In this document: positions 1-7,404 of the stretch, one piece after another
Numbering within the stretch: the stretch's first letter is position 1
How the letters are laid out: every line of letters begins with the position of its first letter
Origin: JAJPJG01 sp034667645
Lineage (GTDB): Bacteria; Verrucomicrobiota; Verrucomicrobiia; Chthoniobacterales; Chthoniobacteraceae
Reading direction: 5' to 3'
Assembly: GCA_034667645.1 (NCBI GenBank)
Contig: JAXDQV010000383.1
Coordinates: forward strand, 1-26,300
DNA: 26,300 bases
Translations under genes and position numbers: made by a program
The notes under the pieces: model-generated
The model's input: the letters and a program-made list of their open reading frames with translations, nothing else
The model's database searches: none
What the model was told of the DNA's origin: nothing

Positions 1-828
1 ACCACCCATTATCACGCAGGCGCTGGTGGCGACGGCGGGACCGGTGGGCTGGGCGGGTCCGCTTTCGGCGGTGGTGTGAGTAACGGAGGAGACATCACAG
101 ACGCATCCTTCACGCTAGGGAATTCAACCATCTCTGGAAATACCGTGACCGCGGGCGGCGGGGGGAGTGGTGGAAGTGCCGGGGATGGCACGTTCACCGA
201 AGGCGGCATCAAATATGCCGGAGCTGACGGAGGTGCGGGCGACGGAGGCTCGACCGCAGGCGGTGGCATTCACTCGGACAGTGCCACGATGGCCCTGACT
301 CAGGTCACAATCGCATTCAACAAGGCTGCCACCGGAGCGGGGATCTTCATCGGAACCGCCGGCTCAGGGGACGTTACGATCAACAACTCGACCATTGCCG
401 AAAACACGGCAACGATCCAAGGCGGAGGGATAATGTCCATCGGGGGTGCGTCCAACGATTCCATCACGCTCATCAGCACGATCATCGCCGCCAATCATGC
501 GCCCACCAACTCGGACCTGAGTGGAACTTTCACCGTGGATCATGATCTGATTCAGTCCGTCGGTTCCGCGACGCTCGTAGGCACCGATTCCGACGCCCCG
601 ACGGACATCAGCACTACACTTACCGGAATTGATCCCTTGCTCGACGTTCTAACGAACAACGGGGGCACGACGGAAACGATGTTGCTGAAAACGGGCAGCC
701 AGGCGATCGACCATGGCAGTAACCCATTGAGTCTGGCGACGGATCAACGCGGCACCGGTTTCTCGCGTTCCCTTGGCACGGAAGACATCGGCGCCGTCGA
801 AGTTGGGACAGTGGCTGCCTCCGGGTAG
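1..828 (+). CDS. Glycine-rich beta-helix surface protein with choice-of-anchor-Q-like C-terminus (5' end outside window)
   Basis: The frame is open from the first base to TAG at 826-828, so the true start lies upstream; the internal GTG at 76 is only the first start-like codon. About the first 90 visible residues are Gly/Ala/Thr/Ser/Asp-rich. They are followed by short repeats of the type 'ITINNSTIAENTA.. GGGI', typical of right-handed parallel beta-helix or polymorphic outer-membrane-protein folds. The last ~80 residues (DPLLDVLTNNGGTTET, GSQAIDHGS, TDQRG, DIGAVE) match the pattern of the choice-of-anchor Q domain, a C-terminal region of large exported proteins. The role is probably surface display or secretion; no catalytic motif is visible. 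No sorting tail follows, as the protein stops about 10 residues after DIGAVE. A weak stem-loop without a T-run lies just downstream (852-866). Confidence 0.8.
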   Translation, partial: TTHYHAGAGGDGGTGGLGGSAFGGGVSNGGDITDASFTLGNSTISGNTVTAGGGGSGGSAGDGTFTEGGIKYAGADGGAGDGGSTAGGGIHSDSATMALTQVTIAFNKAATGAGIFIGTAGSGDVTINNSTIAENTATIQGGGIMSIGGASNDSITLISTIIAANHAPTNSDLSGTFTVDHDLIQSVGSATLVGTDSDAPTDISTTLTGIDPLLDVLTNNGGTTETMLLKTGSQAIDHGSNPLSLATDQRGTGFSRSLGTEDIGAVEVGTVAASG

Positions 829-925
829 CGCTGCGGGCTACGGCTCATAACGTGCGGATCGCGCACGCACTCTTGCTTTCGTCGGTTCGGTGTTATCCTT
901 TTTGCGCGCCGGTAACGGCGGCGGA

Positions 926-1963
926 ATGCTGACCACACGCAGAAAACCAATCTATCCGATCGGTGCGGAGCTGCGTGAATACCTTGCGCGCTACGGTCGC
1001 GAGGTAAAGCTGCCGATCACCTACGCGGAATTGCGTCATTTTCGTGAAAGCATGCCCCTCGTGGACAAGGACGAGAAGGACACGCTCTGGCACACGGTCC
1101 TTTACTACTCGTTTGAAATGCAGCGCATCCACGATGGGCTGAAAGAAATCTACGCGCTTCTGAAATGCGGCGGAGAGCGCTCGGTGATGGAGCATCTCTA
1201 CGTCGATCGGATCGACTTCTGCAGCTTCGGGAACTCCGAACCGTTTCGCATTCGGATCGTGAATTCTCTCAACGACAATCAGGATTATTATTACGTAAAA
1301 AAGGCGGACGCCTCGCGAATCTACGGGCTGGAGCTGGAGCACCTGCTCTCACCCAATCGCATGCATTTTTTGACGTGCGAAGAGACGTTGATCGAGGAAC
1401 ACGTGGCGGGCATTCCCGGGGATGTTTTCATCAAGGACTGGCTGCATAATCCGCAGGTAAAGATCGTGCGGCTTGCCAAGGAGCTGGTGAAATTTAACGA
1501 GCGCTGCTTTGTGCGGCTGCTGGGCGACATGCGATCGTGCAATTTCGCGATGGATATGACTCCCGATGTCGAGGAGGTGCAGATCCGCATTCGTCCCACC
1601 GACTTTGACCAGCAGAGCTACAACGAACGGAAGAACTTCTACCTGCCGCAGTTTTTCAAAGAGAATCGTGAGCTTGTCGCGTATTGCTTGCGCCACTTGA
1701 ACGCCACCACCGCGCGGCAGTATCAGCGTGAGGAGCAGTCGTTGATTTTACGTCGCATGCATCTCGGCGCCGGTCGCTTGCGGACACTTCTCGATGTCAT
1801 GGCTGTTGAGCAGCTTTCATTTCCGGAAAAGGTGGCGCATCTCCGCGCAGACCTGGCGATTCACTATAAGGACGAGCGGCTGAATCGATGCGAAACGATG
1901 GGCGCCCTCGTGCGGCACAATCTCGAAACCTTGAACGAGCGCCGGCACAAGGCGGGCCTTTGA
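926..1963 (+). CDS. Conserved hypothetical protein with protein-kinase-like landmarks
   Basis: I do not recognise this 345-aa protein as a named family. The ATG at 926 is preferred over a GTG at 890 because conserved-looking sequence starts there; a TATCCT box (894-899) lies 26 nt upstream. Read as a fold, it has kinase-like order: a candidate beta3 lysine (K125/K126 in YYVKKAD), a glutamate in the next helix (E137/E139), a hinge-like stretch (TLIEEHVAGIPGD, 154-166), a catalytic-loop-like GDMRSCN (200-206, pattern GDxxxxN) and a metal-binding-like DFD (226-228). These resemble the APH/atypical kinase pattern, but the His before GD is absent and the N-lobe is not clearly glycine-rich. About 115 residues on each side are helical and unrecognised. 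It is followed by scpB after 49 nt. That it is a gene is near certain; the kinase reading is inference. Confidence 0.85.
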   Translation: MLTTRRKPIYPIGAELREYLARYGREVKLPITYAELRHFRESMPLVDKDEKDTLWHTVLYYSFEMQRIHDGLKEIYALLKCGGERSVMEHLYVDRIDFCSFGNSEPFRIRIVNSLNDNQDYYYVKKADASRIYGLELEHLLSPNRMHFLTCEETLIEEHVAGIPGDVFIKDWLHNPQVKIVRLAKELVKFNERCFVRLLGDMRSCNFAMDMTPDVEEVQIRIRPTDFDQQSYNERKNFYLPQFFKENRELVAYCLRHLNATTARQYQREEQSLILRRMHLGAGRLRTLLDVMAVEQLSFPEKVAHLRADLAIHYKDERLNRCETMGALVRHNLETLNERRHKAGL

Positions 1964-2012
1964 TGATGCACTTCATCATTGCGCGTCGCAGACGAAAGTC
2001 GAAAATCCGCAA

Positions 2013-2735
2013 ATGTCGTTGAAGCAAATCGTCGAGGCGCTGGTCTTCGCTTCGCAAAAACCGCTGATGCCACAGGAAATCGTGGCGGCGCTGCGCGGTG
2101 CAGCGGAGGACTCCGACGACCTTGATGCAGCCGCGTTTGCGAAAACCAAAGAATCTGAAGTGGCGGCAGTCCTCGAGCAGTCGAAAATAGAGGGCATAGA
2201 AGCAACGCGAGGCTTTCAGCTCGTTGAAGAAGTGAATGGCTGGCATTTCGCAACCGACCCCGCGTTCGCGAGATGGGTTCGACAGCTCTACCCGGAGGCA
2301 AAACCAGCCCGGCTCAGCGGACCGGCGCTCGAGACGCTCGCGATCATTTCATACCGTCAGCCGATCACTCGTGCGGATATCGAGGCGGTGCGGGGAGTTG
2401 CCGTTGATGGCATGGTCACCATGCTTTTGGAAAAACAGCTCATCCGCATCGCTGGCCGCGCAGAGGTTCCCGGCCGGCCCCTGCTTTACGAAACAACCCA
2501 ATTTTTTCTCGAGCATTTTGGTTTGAAAAACCTTGATGAACTCCCGAACGCAACGGAGCTCCGGCGCGTGAACTTGCCGACTGCTCCGTCGCCCGAGACG
2601 AAAAAATCACCGGAGCAATTGCCGCTGGTGGAAGTGGCGATCGCCGGGGACGAACCGCCTGCCGAGCCAGCGCAGGAGACTGCTCATGCGTCCGATGCGT
2701 TTCCCAGCCAACATTCGGAAACTGTAATCGAATGA
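2013..2735 (+). CDS. scpB: Segregation and condensation protein B
   Basis: ScpB is the winged-helix kleisin partner that works with SMC and ScpA to compact and segregate chromosomes. The 240-aa product opens with the typical MSLKQIVEALVFASQKPL. It carries the most conserved block of the family, LSGPALETLAIISYRQPITRADIEAVRG (about residues 103-130), and then the second winged helix ending in the signature GRPLLYETTQFFLEHFGL. The last ~50 residues are an acidic, proline-rich tail outside the domain. No Shine-Dalgarno precedes the ATG. scpA is not adjacent; the upstream gene is unrelated to it. The stop overlaps the pheA start by four bases (ATGA), so the two are probably translationally coupled. 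Confidence 0.95.
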   Translation: MSLKQIVEALVFASQKPLMPQEIVAALRGAAEDSDDLDAAAFAKTKESEVAAVLEQSKIEGIEATRGFQLVEEVNGWHFATDPAFARWVRQLYPEAKPARLSGPALETLAIISYRQPITRADIEAVRGVAVDGMVTMLLEKQLIRIAGRAEVPGRPLLYETTQFFLEHFGLKNLDELPNATELRRVNLPTAPSPETKKSPEQLPLVEVAIAGDEPPAEPAQETAHASDAFPSQHSETVIE

Positions 2736-3802
2736 CGCTCGCCGAAATGCGCAAACGCATCGACGAGCTCGATGCGAAGCTGATCGCGCTGCTCAACGAG
2801 CGGGCCGATCTGGTTCATGAAGTCGGACAATTAAAGAAGCGCGACGGGCTCGCGATTTACGCACCGGAACGCGAGGAAGCGCTGCTGCGTTCACTCGTTG
2901 CGAAGAGCCAGGGCCGGCTTCCCGAGACGGCGATCCGCGCAATTTATCGCGAAATCATGTCGGCCTCGCTCGCGCTCGAGAAGCATCTCGTCATCGCCTA
3001 TTTGGGACCGGAGGCAACCTGGTCACACCAGGCAGCCCGACAGAAATTTGGAGCCAGTGTGGAATACGCAGCGCAGTCGAGCATCGCCGAAGTGTTTAAT
3101 GTCGTCTCACGTGGCAAAGCCGATTACGGCGTGGTGCCGATCGAGAATTCGACCGAAGGCGCGGTGAATTACACGCTCGATGTCTTCATGGATTCCGAGC
3201 TGAAAATCTGCGCGCAGTTTTTGCTGAAAATTCAAAACAATCTGCTCGCGAAAATTTCACGGGCGGAGATCCGGAAAATCTATTCGCATCCGCAGGTTTT
3301 TGGGCAGTGCCGCCAATGGCTGCGCCATAATTTTCCTCAAGCCGATCTGATTGAAGTGGCAAGCACCACCCACGCAGCCGACCTTGCCGCCCAGGAACCA
3401 GATGCCGCCGCCATCGCGGGCGAAATGGCGGCTGAGATTTACGGCTTGAAGGTCCTCGAAGCATCCGTGCAGGACAGCGCGGACAACACCACGCGCTTCC
3501 TTGTGATCGGTCATAATACGTGCCCCCAGACAGGGGCCGACAAGACGTCATTGATGTTTTGCGTGCAGGACAAACCAGGGGCGCTGCTGGCCGCGCTAGA
3601 GCCGTTTGAGCGTCTCAAAATCAACATGAGCAAGATCGAGAGCCGGCCTTCAAAGCGGAAAGCGTGGGAATATTTTTTCTTCGTGGATGTCGAGGGCCAC
3701 GCGAACGACGACGTGCTTGTCGAGGCGCTCGGGCAATTGGAAAAGCACTGCACGTTCCTGAAGATTCTCGGAAGCTACCCGAAGACTCCTGTCAGCCAGT
3801 AA
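2732..3802 (+). CDS. pheA: Bifunctional chorismate mutase / prephenate dehydratase (P-protein)
   Basis: Converts chorismate to prephenate and then to phenylpyruvate for phenylalanine synthesis, in the cytoplasm. Domains in the 356 aa: AroQ-type chorismate mutase at 1-84 (MRKRIDELDAKLIALLNERA, YAPEREE); prephenate dehydratase at ~87-262 (YLGPEATWSHQAA, PIENSTEGAV at 136-145, SHPQVFGQC, and the catalytic TRF at 254-256); ACT regulatory domain at ~272-345, with GALL (283-286) and ESRP (303-306), the signatures of phenylalanine feedback binding. The length is normal for the fused enzyme. The ATG overlaps the scpB stop. The matching tyrosine-branch gene tyrA lies 21 kb away in this window on the other strand. 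No strong terminator follows; a short GGCGC/GCGCC stem (3874-3886) is ten bases from a T-run. Confidence 0.96.
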   Translation: MTLAEMRKRIDELDAKLIALLNERADLVHEVGQLKKRDGLAIYAPEREEALLRSLVAKSQGRLPETAIRAIYREIMSASLALEKHLVIAYLGPEATWSHQAARQKFGASVEYAAQSSIAEVFNVVSRGKADYGVVPIENSTEGAVNYTLDVFMDSELKICAQFLLKIQNNLLAKISRAEIRKIYSHPQVFGQCRQWLRHNFPQADLIEVASTTHAADLAAQEPDAAAIAGEMAAEIYGLKVLEASVQDSADNTTRFLVIGHNTCPQTGADKTSLMFCVQDKPGALLAALEPFERLKINMSKIESRPSKRKAWEYFFFVDVEGHANDDVLVEALGQLEKHCTFLKILGSYPKTPVSQ

Positions 3803-3922
3803 CATGCCTCGCGGTGGTGCGACAAAGGTGCCTATTTGACGTCCTGAGTTAAGAGTTCCAAGTGCGACATGGTGGCGCTGCGCGCCGCGAAACTGGTTTT
3901 TTGTTATGTTGTTCTAAGCGGC

Positions 3923-3951
3923 TTGTTTATAGAACCTTGTGCAGATTTATT
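3923..3951 (+). promoter_or_regulatory. Candidate sigma-70-type promoter for the hsp20 pair
   Basis: TTGTTT (3923-3928), a 17-nt spacer, then TTTATT (3946-3951). The region 3890-4010 is clearly AT-richer than its surroundings and ends 80 nt before the first hsp20 start. Matches to consensus are only 3/6 and 4/6, so this is a candidate. No CIRCE element (TTAGCACTC-N9-GAGTGCTAA) and no sigma-32-like CCCCAT box were found in the 229-bp gap 3803-4031. Confidence 0.3.
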
Positions 3952-3992
3952 GTTTTGGAGACGGGGTGGGCATGACGCAAGCTTAAGATGTG

Positions 3993-4005
3993 GTTGTTAA
4001 ACAAC
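3993..4005. promoter_or_regulatory. Perfect 13-bp palindrome in the hsp20 leader (possible operator)
   Basis: GTTGTT-A-AACAAC, six base pairs on either side of one central base. It sits 27 nt before the start codon and just upstream of the ribosome-binding site, in an AT-rich leader. It could be a repressor site or a weak RNA hairpin near the ribosome-binding site. The function is inferred from position only. Confidence 0.35.
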
Positions 4006-4015
4006 ATTCACCACT

Positions 4016-4024
4016 AGAGGAGGG
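4016..4024 (+). promoter_or_regulatory. Strong Shine-Dalgarno that sets the hsp20 start
   Basis: AGAGGAGGG lies 7 nt before ATG 4032 and is by far the best ribosome-binding site in the window. It fixes the start at 4032 rather than at the in-frame GTG at 3990. Most genes here lack such a site, so its strength suggests high-output translation. Confidence 0.75.
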
Positions 4025-4031
4025 TAAAAAT

Positions 4032-4499
4032 ATGAGCTTAATTCGTTATCAATCACCTGAACTTTCAACCTGGACCCCGTTTGATCGCCTTTCATCGGTG
4101 CGGGACGATCTTAATCGTCTTTTCGATTTCTCGTTTCCCGGTTCTCAACGTGACGCCGGTCTCTTCAGCGGATGGACGCCCGCGCTCGATGTGCATCAGG
4201 ACAAGGACAACGTCTTTGTAAAATGCGAACTGCCGGGTTTCAAAAAGGAAGAAATCGATATTTCGCTCCATGACGGAATGCTGACCATCTCCGGCGAACG
4301 CAAACGCGAAACCGAGCAGAAGGAAGGCGAATCATTCCGCACCGAGCGGTTTTTCGGGAAATTCCATCGCAGTGTGTCCCTGCCGACAGCGGTGAATTCG
4401 GGCGCGGTGAAGGCCGGCTACAAAGACGGAATTCTTACCGTGACTCTGCCGAAAGCGGAGGAAGCGAAACCAAAACAAATCGAAGTAAACGTATCCTAA
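4032..4499 (+). CDS. Small heat-shock protein, Hsp20/alpha-crystallin family
   Basis: An ATP-independent holdase chaperone that binds unfolding proteins in the cytoplasm. The protein has 155 aa. Residues 1-50 form the N-terminal arm (WTPFDRLSSVRDDLNRLFD, the usual amphipathic start). The alpha-crystallin domain spans ~51-142 (ALDVHQDKDNVFVKCELPGF, LTISGERK, FHRSVSLPTAV, DGILTVTLPK). A C-terminal IEV (150-152) fits the I-x-I/V anchor used for oligomer assembly. The strong Shine-Dalgarno and AT-rich leader point to regulated, abundant expression. A second, shorter Hsp20 follows after 58 nt, probably on the same transcript. Confidence 0.95.
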   Translation: MSLIRYQSPELSTWTPFDRLSSVRDDLNRLFDFSFPGSQRDAGLFSGWTPALDVHQDKDNVFVKCELPGFKKEEIDISLHDGMLTISGERKRETEQKEGESFRTERFFGKFHRSVSLPTAVNSGAVKAGYKDGILTVTLPKAEEAKPKQIEVNVS

Positions 4500-4510
4500 A
4501 CTAGAACAGC

Positions 4511-4535
4511 GGGCGGGGGAAAAAATAGCCCGCCC
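4511..4535 (+). other. Stem-loop between the two hsp20 genes
   Basis: GGGCGGG (4511-4517) pairs perfectly with CCCGCCC (4529-4535) across an 11-nt A-rich loop. There is no T-run after it, so it is not a standard terminator. It may set the relative amounts of the two messages by protecting or processing the RNA. It lies 9 nt before the CAGGAG ribosome-binding site (4545-4550) of the second gene. Confidence 0.5.
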
Positions 4536-4557
4536 AACCACACACAGGAGATTTCAA

Positions 4558-4935
4558 ATGAACACAATGACGAAAGCCGAAAACCGCACGCCGGCAAATG
4601 GCACCCGGCCGGTGAATTACCTGAGCCCTCTCGCGAACATCCATGAACGCACCGAGGGTTACGTCCTCGAAGCCGAAATGCCCGGCGTGAACAAAGAAGG
4701 GCTCGAGGTCACCGTGGATAACAACGAACTGACGATCCTCGGCCATCGCACCGACGAAGCACTTGCCGGTGAAGTCGTTTATCGCGAATCGCGCGCTTGG
4801 GATTACAAGCGCGTGTTCGAGCTGGATCCGGAGATCGATGCGTCGAACATTACGGCGAAAATGGAACAGGGGATTCTCACCCTGACTCTTCCGAAAACAG
4901 AGCGCGTGAAACCGCGCAAGATCAGCGTCGAGTAA
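4558..4935 (+). CDS. Second small heat-shock protein, short Hsp20
   Basis: A 125-aa protein with a short ~25-residue N-terminal arm. The alpha-crystallin domain spans ~26-113 (NIHERTEGYVLEAEMPGV, LTILGHR, RVFELDPEIDASNITAKMEQGILTLTLPK). A C-terminal ISV (122-124) resembles the I-x-I/V assembly motif. CAGGAG eight bases before the ATG sets the start. It differs considerably from its upstream partner, for example by its reduced N-terminus, so the pair may form mixed oligomers; that is inference. The gene is closed by a strong terminator 17 nt after its stop, which isolates the hsp20 pair from recA. Confidence 0.94.
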   Translation: MNTMTKAENRTPANGTRPVNYLSPLANIHERTEGYVLEAEMPGVNKEGLEVTVDNNELTILGHRTDEALAGEVVYRESRAWDYKRVFELDPEIDASNITAKMEQGILTLTLPKTERVKPRKISVE

Positions 4936-4938
4936 AAC

Positions 4939-4953
4939 TGAACGGTTCGTTCA
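4939..4953. promoter_or_regulatory. Perfect inverted repeat TGAAC-N5-GTTCA upstream of recA
   Basis: TGAAC (4939-4943), five bases, GTTCA (4949-4953). The half-sites resemble Gram-positive-type LexA boxes (CGAAC-N4-GTTCG), but the spacer is five, not four. It lies 97 nt before the recA start and upstream of the hsp20 terminator, which is an awkward place for a recA operator. Weak candidate only. Confidence 0.2.
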
Positions 4954-4993
4954 AATAACCCGCGGGCTTCACAGCCCGCGGGTTATTTTTTTT
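4953..4993 (+). terminator. Strong Rho-independent terminator after the hsp20 pair
   Basis: A perfect 16-bp stem (4953-4968 with 4973-4988) with core CCCGCGGGCT, a 4-nt loop (TCAC), and a T-run continuing to 4993. It ends hsp20 transcription before recA. The A-rich foot of the stem means it could also act on the opposite strand. Confidence 0.93.
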
Positions 4994-5021
4994 GCGCAGC
5001 GCACGACGGCTCTGATAGCTT
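4992..5021 (+). promoter_or_regulatory. Candidate recA promoter
   Basis: TTGCGC (4992-4997), an 18-nt spacer, then TAGCTT (5016-5021), 28 nt before the ATG. The -35 overlaps the end of the upstream terminator. The strong terminator requires recA to have its own promoter within 5000-5049, and this is the best match seen there. Confidence 0.35.
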
Positions 5022-5049
5022 CTGCCTTCCACCTCACTGGGAGCAAAAT

Positions 5050-6087
5050 ATGGCCGTAAAACTCGAAGAGAAACCGCAGGAAGACAAACTCGTCGCCGCG
5101 AATCGGAAAAATTTGGACCTCGCCATCCAGCAGATCGCGAAAGACTACGGCGAAGGCGCGATCATGAAGCTCGGCGACGCGCAGGTGGTGGACATCGATG
5201 TCATCCCGACCGGCAATATTCTGATCGACCGCGCGCTCGGGGTCGGCGGCGTGCCGCGCGGCCGCGTGGTGGAAGTTTTCGGCCCGGAAAGCTCGGGAAA
5301 AACGACGCTGACTTTGACCGTGATCGCGCAGGCGCAAAAGCGCGGCGGGCTGGCGGCATTTATCGATGTCGAGCACGCGTTGGATCCGCAATACGCGCGC
5401 AAACTCGGCGTGAATCTCGATGAGCTGCTCGTGTCGCAGCCGAGCTCTGGCGAGGAAGCCCTGCGCATTTGTGAAACACTTGTTCGCTCAAACGCGCTCG
5501 ACGTGATTGTGCTCGATTCCGTGGCGGCATTGGTCACGAAAGCGGAACTCGAAGGCGAGATCGGCGATGTCACCGTCGGCGCACAGGCGCGTTTGATGAG
5601 CGCGGCTTTGCGCAAGCTCACTTCGCTGATTTCCAAAGCGCGGACGACGTGCATCTTCACCAACCAGATCCGGGAAAAAATCGGTGTGATGTTTGGCAAT
5701 CCCGAGACGACACCGGGTGGCAAGGCGCTGAAATTTTACGCGAGCGTGCGCATGGATATTCGCCGCATCGGTGCGATCAAACAGCCGGACGGAGTCGTGG
5801 TTGGAAACCGCACGAAAATTAAAATCGTGAAGAACAAAGTCGCGCCCCCGTTTCGCGAAGCCGAGTTTGACATCATGTATAACGAAGGCATCTCCGTGAC
5901 CGGCTCGCTGCTCGATCTGGCGCTTGAAAAAAACATCGTCGAGAAACGCGGCTCCTGGCTCAGCTACAAAGGCGCTCAGCTCGCGCAGGGCCGGGATGCC
6001 GCGAAGGATGTTTTGAAAAATGACCGCGCGCTTTACGAAGAGATCGAGGTCGCCGTGAAGGCTGCTCTCGACGCCGATAAAAAATAG
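5050..6087 (+). CDS. recA: Recombinase RecA
   Basis: ATP-dependent strand-exchange protein for homologous recombination and the co-protease step of the SOS response. The 345 aa are full length. Walker A is GPESSGKTT (78-86) and Walker B is VIVLD (152-156). Also present are the QIREKIGVMFGNPETTPGG segment (L2 loop region, ~206-224), EGISVTGSLLDLA and a short charged C-terminus. GGGAG (5039-5043) is the ribosome-binding site. The gene stands alone behind the hsp20 terminator but is followed, after 57 nt and on the same strand, by the radical SAM/UdgX pair. That could place those repair-type genes under recA read-through. I saw no convincing LexA site between the terminator and the ATG. Confidence 0.98.
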   Translation: MAVKLEEKPQEDKLVAANRKNLDLAIQQIAKDYGEGAIMKLGDAQVVDIDVIPTGNILIDRALGVGGVPRGRVVEVFGPESSGKTTLTLTVIAQAQKRGGLAAFIDVEHALDPQYARKLGVNLDELLVSQPSSGEEALRICETLVRSNALDVIVLDSVAALVTKAELEGEIGDVTVGAQARLMSAALRKLTSLISKARTTCIFTNQIREKIGVMFGNPETTPGGKALKFYASVRMDIRRIGAIKQPDGVVVGNRTKIKIVKNKVAPPFREAEFDIMYNEGISVTGSLLDLALEKNIVEKRGSWLSYKGAQLAQGRDAAKDVLKNDRALYEEIEVAVKAALDADKK

Positions 6088-6111
6088 CGCGAAACCGCAC
6101 TGTCACTTGCT

Positions 6112-6140
6112 TCGCGGGTCACGCCCCGCGATATTTCGCG
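6112..6140 (+). other. Two overlapping, mutually exclusive stem-loops between recA and the radical SAM gene
   Basis: Stem 1: TCGCGGG (6112-6118) with CCCGCGA (6125-6131). Stem 2: CGCGA (6127-6131) with TCGCG (6136-6140), loop TATT. Both use 6127-6131, so only one can form at a time. Stem 2 ends four bases before the GTG start and would cover its ribosome-binding region. No clear T-run follows. A regulatory role is inference. Confidence 0.35.
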
Positions 6141-6144
6141 CGCT

Positions 6145-7404
6145 GTGGATCTCGACGCGAAACTCGCCATCCTCGCCGACGCGGCAAAATACGATGCATC
6201 GTGCGCGAGCAGCGGTTCCACTCCGCGCAACTCGCGCAATTCCGCCAGCCTTGGCTCGATCACGGGCAGCGGAATCTGCCATTCCTACACGCCCGATGGA
6301 CGATGCGTTTCCCTGTTAAAAATCCTGCTCACAAATTTCTGCATTTACGACTGCCTCTATTGCATCAATCGGGCGTCGAGCAGCGTCCAGCGCGCGCGTT
6401 TCACCGTCGAGGAAGTCGTGCAGCTCACACTCGATTTCTACCGGCGCAATTACATCGAAGGCCTCTTCCTGAGCAGCGGCATCATCCGCAATCCGGACTA
6501 CACGATGGAGCAGGTCGTCCGCGTCGCTCGCGCGCTCCGCACCGAGCACCAGTTCAAAGGCTACCTCCATCTCAAAACGATCCCCGAGGCTGATCCCGCC
6601 TTGATCGCGGAGGCGGGGAAATATGCGGATCGGATCAGCATCAACATCGAGTTGCCGCGTCGTGAAGATTTGCAGCAGCTCGCGCCGGAAAAGAATTTCG
6701 CAAACATCCACGGTGCGATGGCGGGGATCAAGACGCGCATCGACGAGGCAAAAAGTGCGCGAAAGGAAAATGCGAAAGCCCCGGCATTTGCGCCGGCCGG
6801 ACAGAGCACGCAGATGATTATTGGCGCAACGCCTGCAGATGACGCGGCAATTTTAGGAGAAGCTTCCACGCTCTATCAAACGCACCGCTTGCGTCGCGTT
6901 TACTACTCGGCCTTCAGTCCGATCCCCGACTCGTCGAGCGCGCTGCCGCTCATCGCGCCGCCGCTGGTGCGCGAGCATCGGCTGTATCAGGCCGATTGGC
7001 TGGTGCGATTTTATGGATTCAAAGTGGAGGAAATAACCACGGTGGAAGCGCCTAATCTCGATCTGAAAATTGATCCAAAACTTGCGTGGGCATTGCGCAA
7101 TCGTGCGGTGTTTCCGATCGACGTGAACAAAGCGCAACGCTCGTTGTTGCTGCGCGTGCCGGGGCTCGGTGTGCGGAATGTGGATCGCCTTTTGCGCTCG
7201 CGCCGGTGGCGTAAAATCCGGCTGGCCGATCTCGCGCGCCTTCGCGTGCCGATGAAAAAAGTGACGCCATTCATCGTAACTGTCGATCACACTCCTCATC
7301 TGCTGCGGCTCGATTCCGATGCCGTTGCCGCGCGGATGCTGGCTCCGGTGAGACAGCTCGAGCTCTTCGGGCCCGAGCCGTCCGTTCTTACCGGCGAACT
7401 GTGA
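6145..7404 (+). CDS. Putative DNA modification/repair radical SAM protein (UDG-linked family)
   Basis: A 419-aa member, by pattern, of the radical SAM family that occurs paired with DUF4130/UdgX-type proteins; its reaction is not established. The 4Fe-4S/SAM motif is C66-IYD-C70-LY-C73 (CxxxCxxC). Before it are three more cysteines in family-like contexts: C20 (YDASCASSGS), C45 (GICHS) and C54 (GRCVSLLK). These could bind a second cluster; that is inference. A helix-hairpin-helix-like block near 327-372 (VNKAQRSLLLRVPGLGVRNVDRLL) suggests DNA contact. The start is GTG at 6145, chosen because the family-typical KLAILADAAKYD begins there; no Shine-Dalgarno is visible. The stop overlaps the next start (GTGA), implying coupling. 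Confidence 0.88.
   Translation: MDLDAKLAILADAAKYDASCASSGSTPRNSRNSASLGSITGSGICHSYTPDGRCVSLLKILLTNFCIYDCLYCINRASSSVQRARFTVEEVVQLTLDFYRRNYIEGLFLSSGIIRNPDYTMEQVVRVARALRTEHQFKGYLHLKTIPEADPALIAEAGKYADRISINIELPRREDLQQLAPEKNFANIHGAMAGIKTRIDEAKSARKENAKAPAFAPAGQSTQMIIGATPADDAAILGEASTLYQTHRLRRVYYSAFSPIPDSSSALPLIAPPLVREHRLYQADWLVRFYGFKVEEITTVEAPNLDLKIDPKLAWALRNRAVFPIDVNKAQRSLLLRVPGLGVRNVDRLLRSRRWRKIRLADLARLRVPMKKVTPFIVTVDHTPHLLRLDSDAVAARMLAPVRQLELFGPEPSVLTGEL

Noticed and set aside
1961..1978. TGATGA/TCATCA stem at the end of the kinase-like gene
   Set aside because: Six A/T-rich pairs with no T-run; likely chance in TGATGATG repeats.
3874..3902. Terminator after pheA
   Set aside because: Stem is only five pairs and the T-run is ten bases away; too weak to call.
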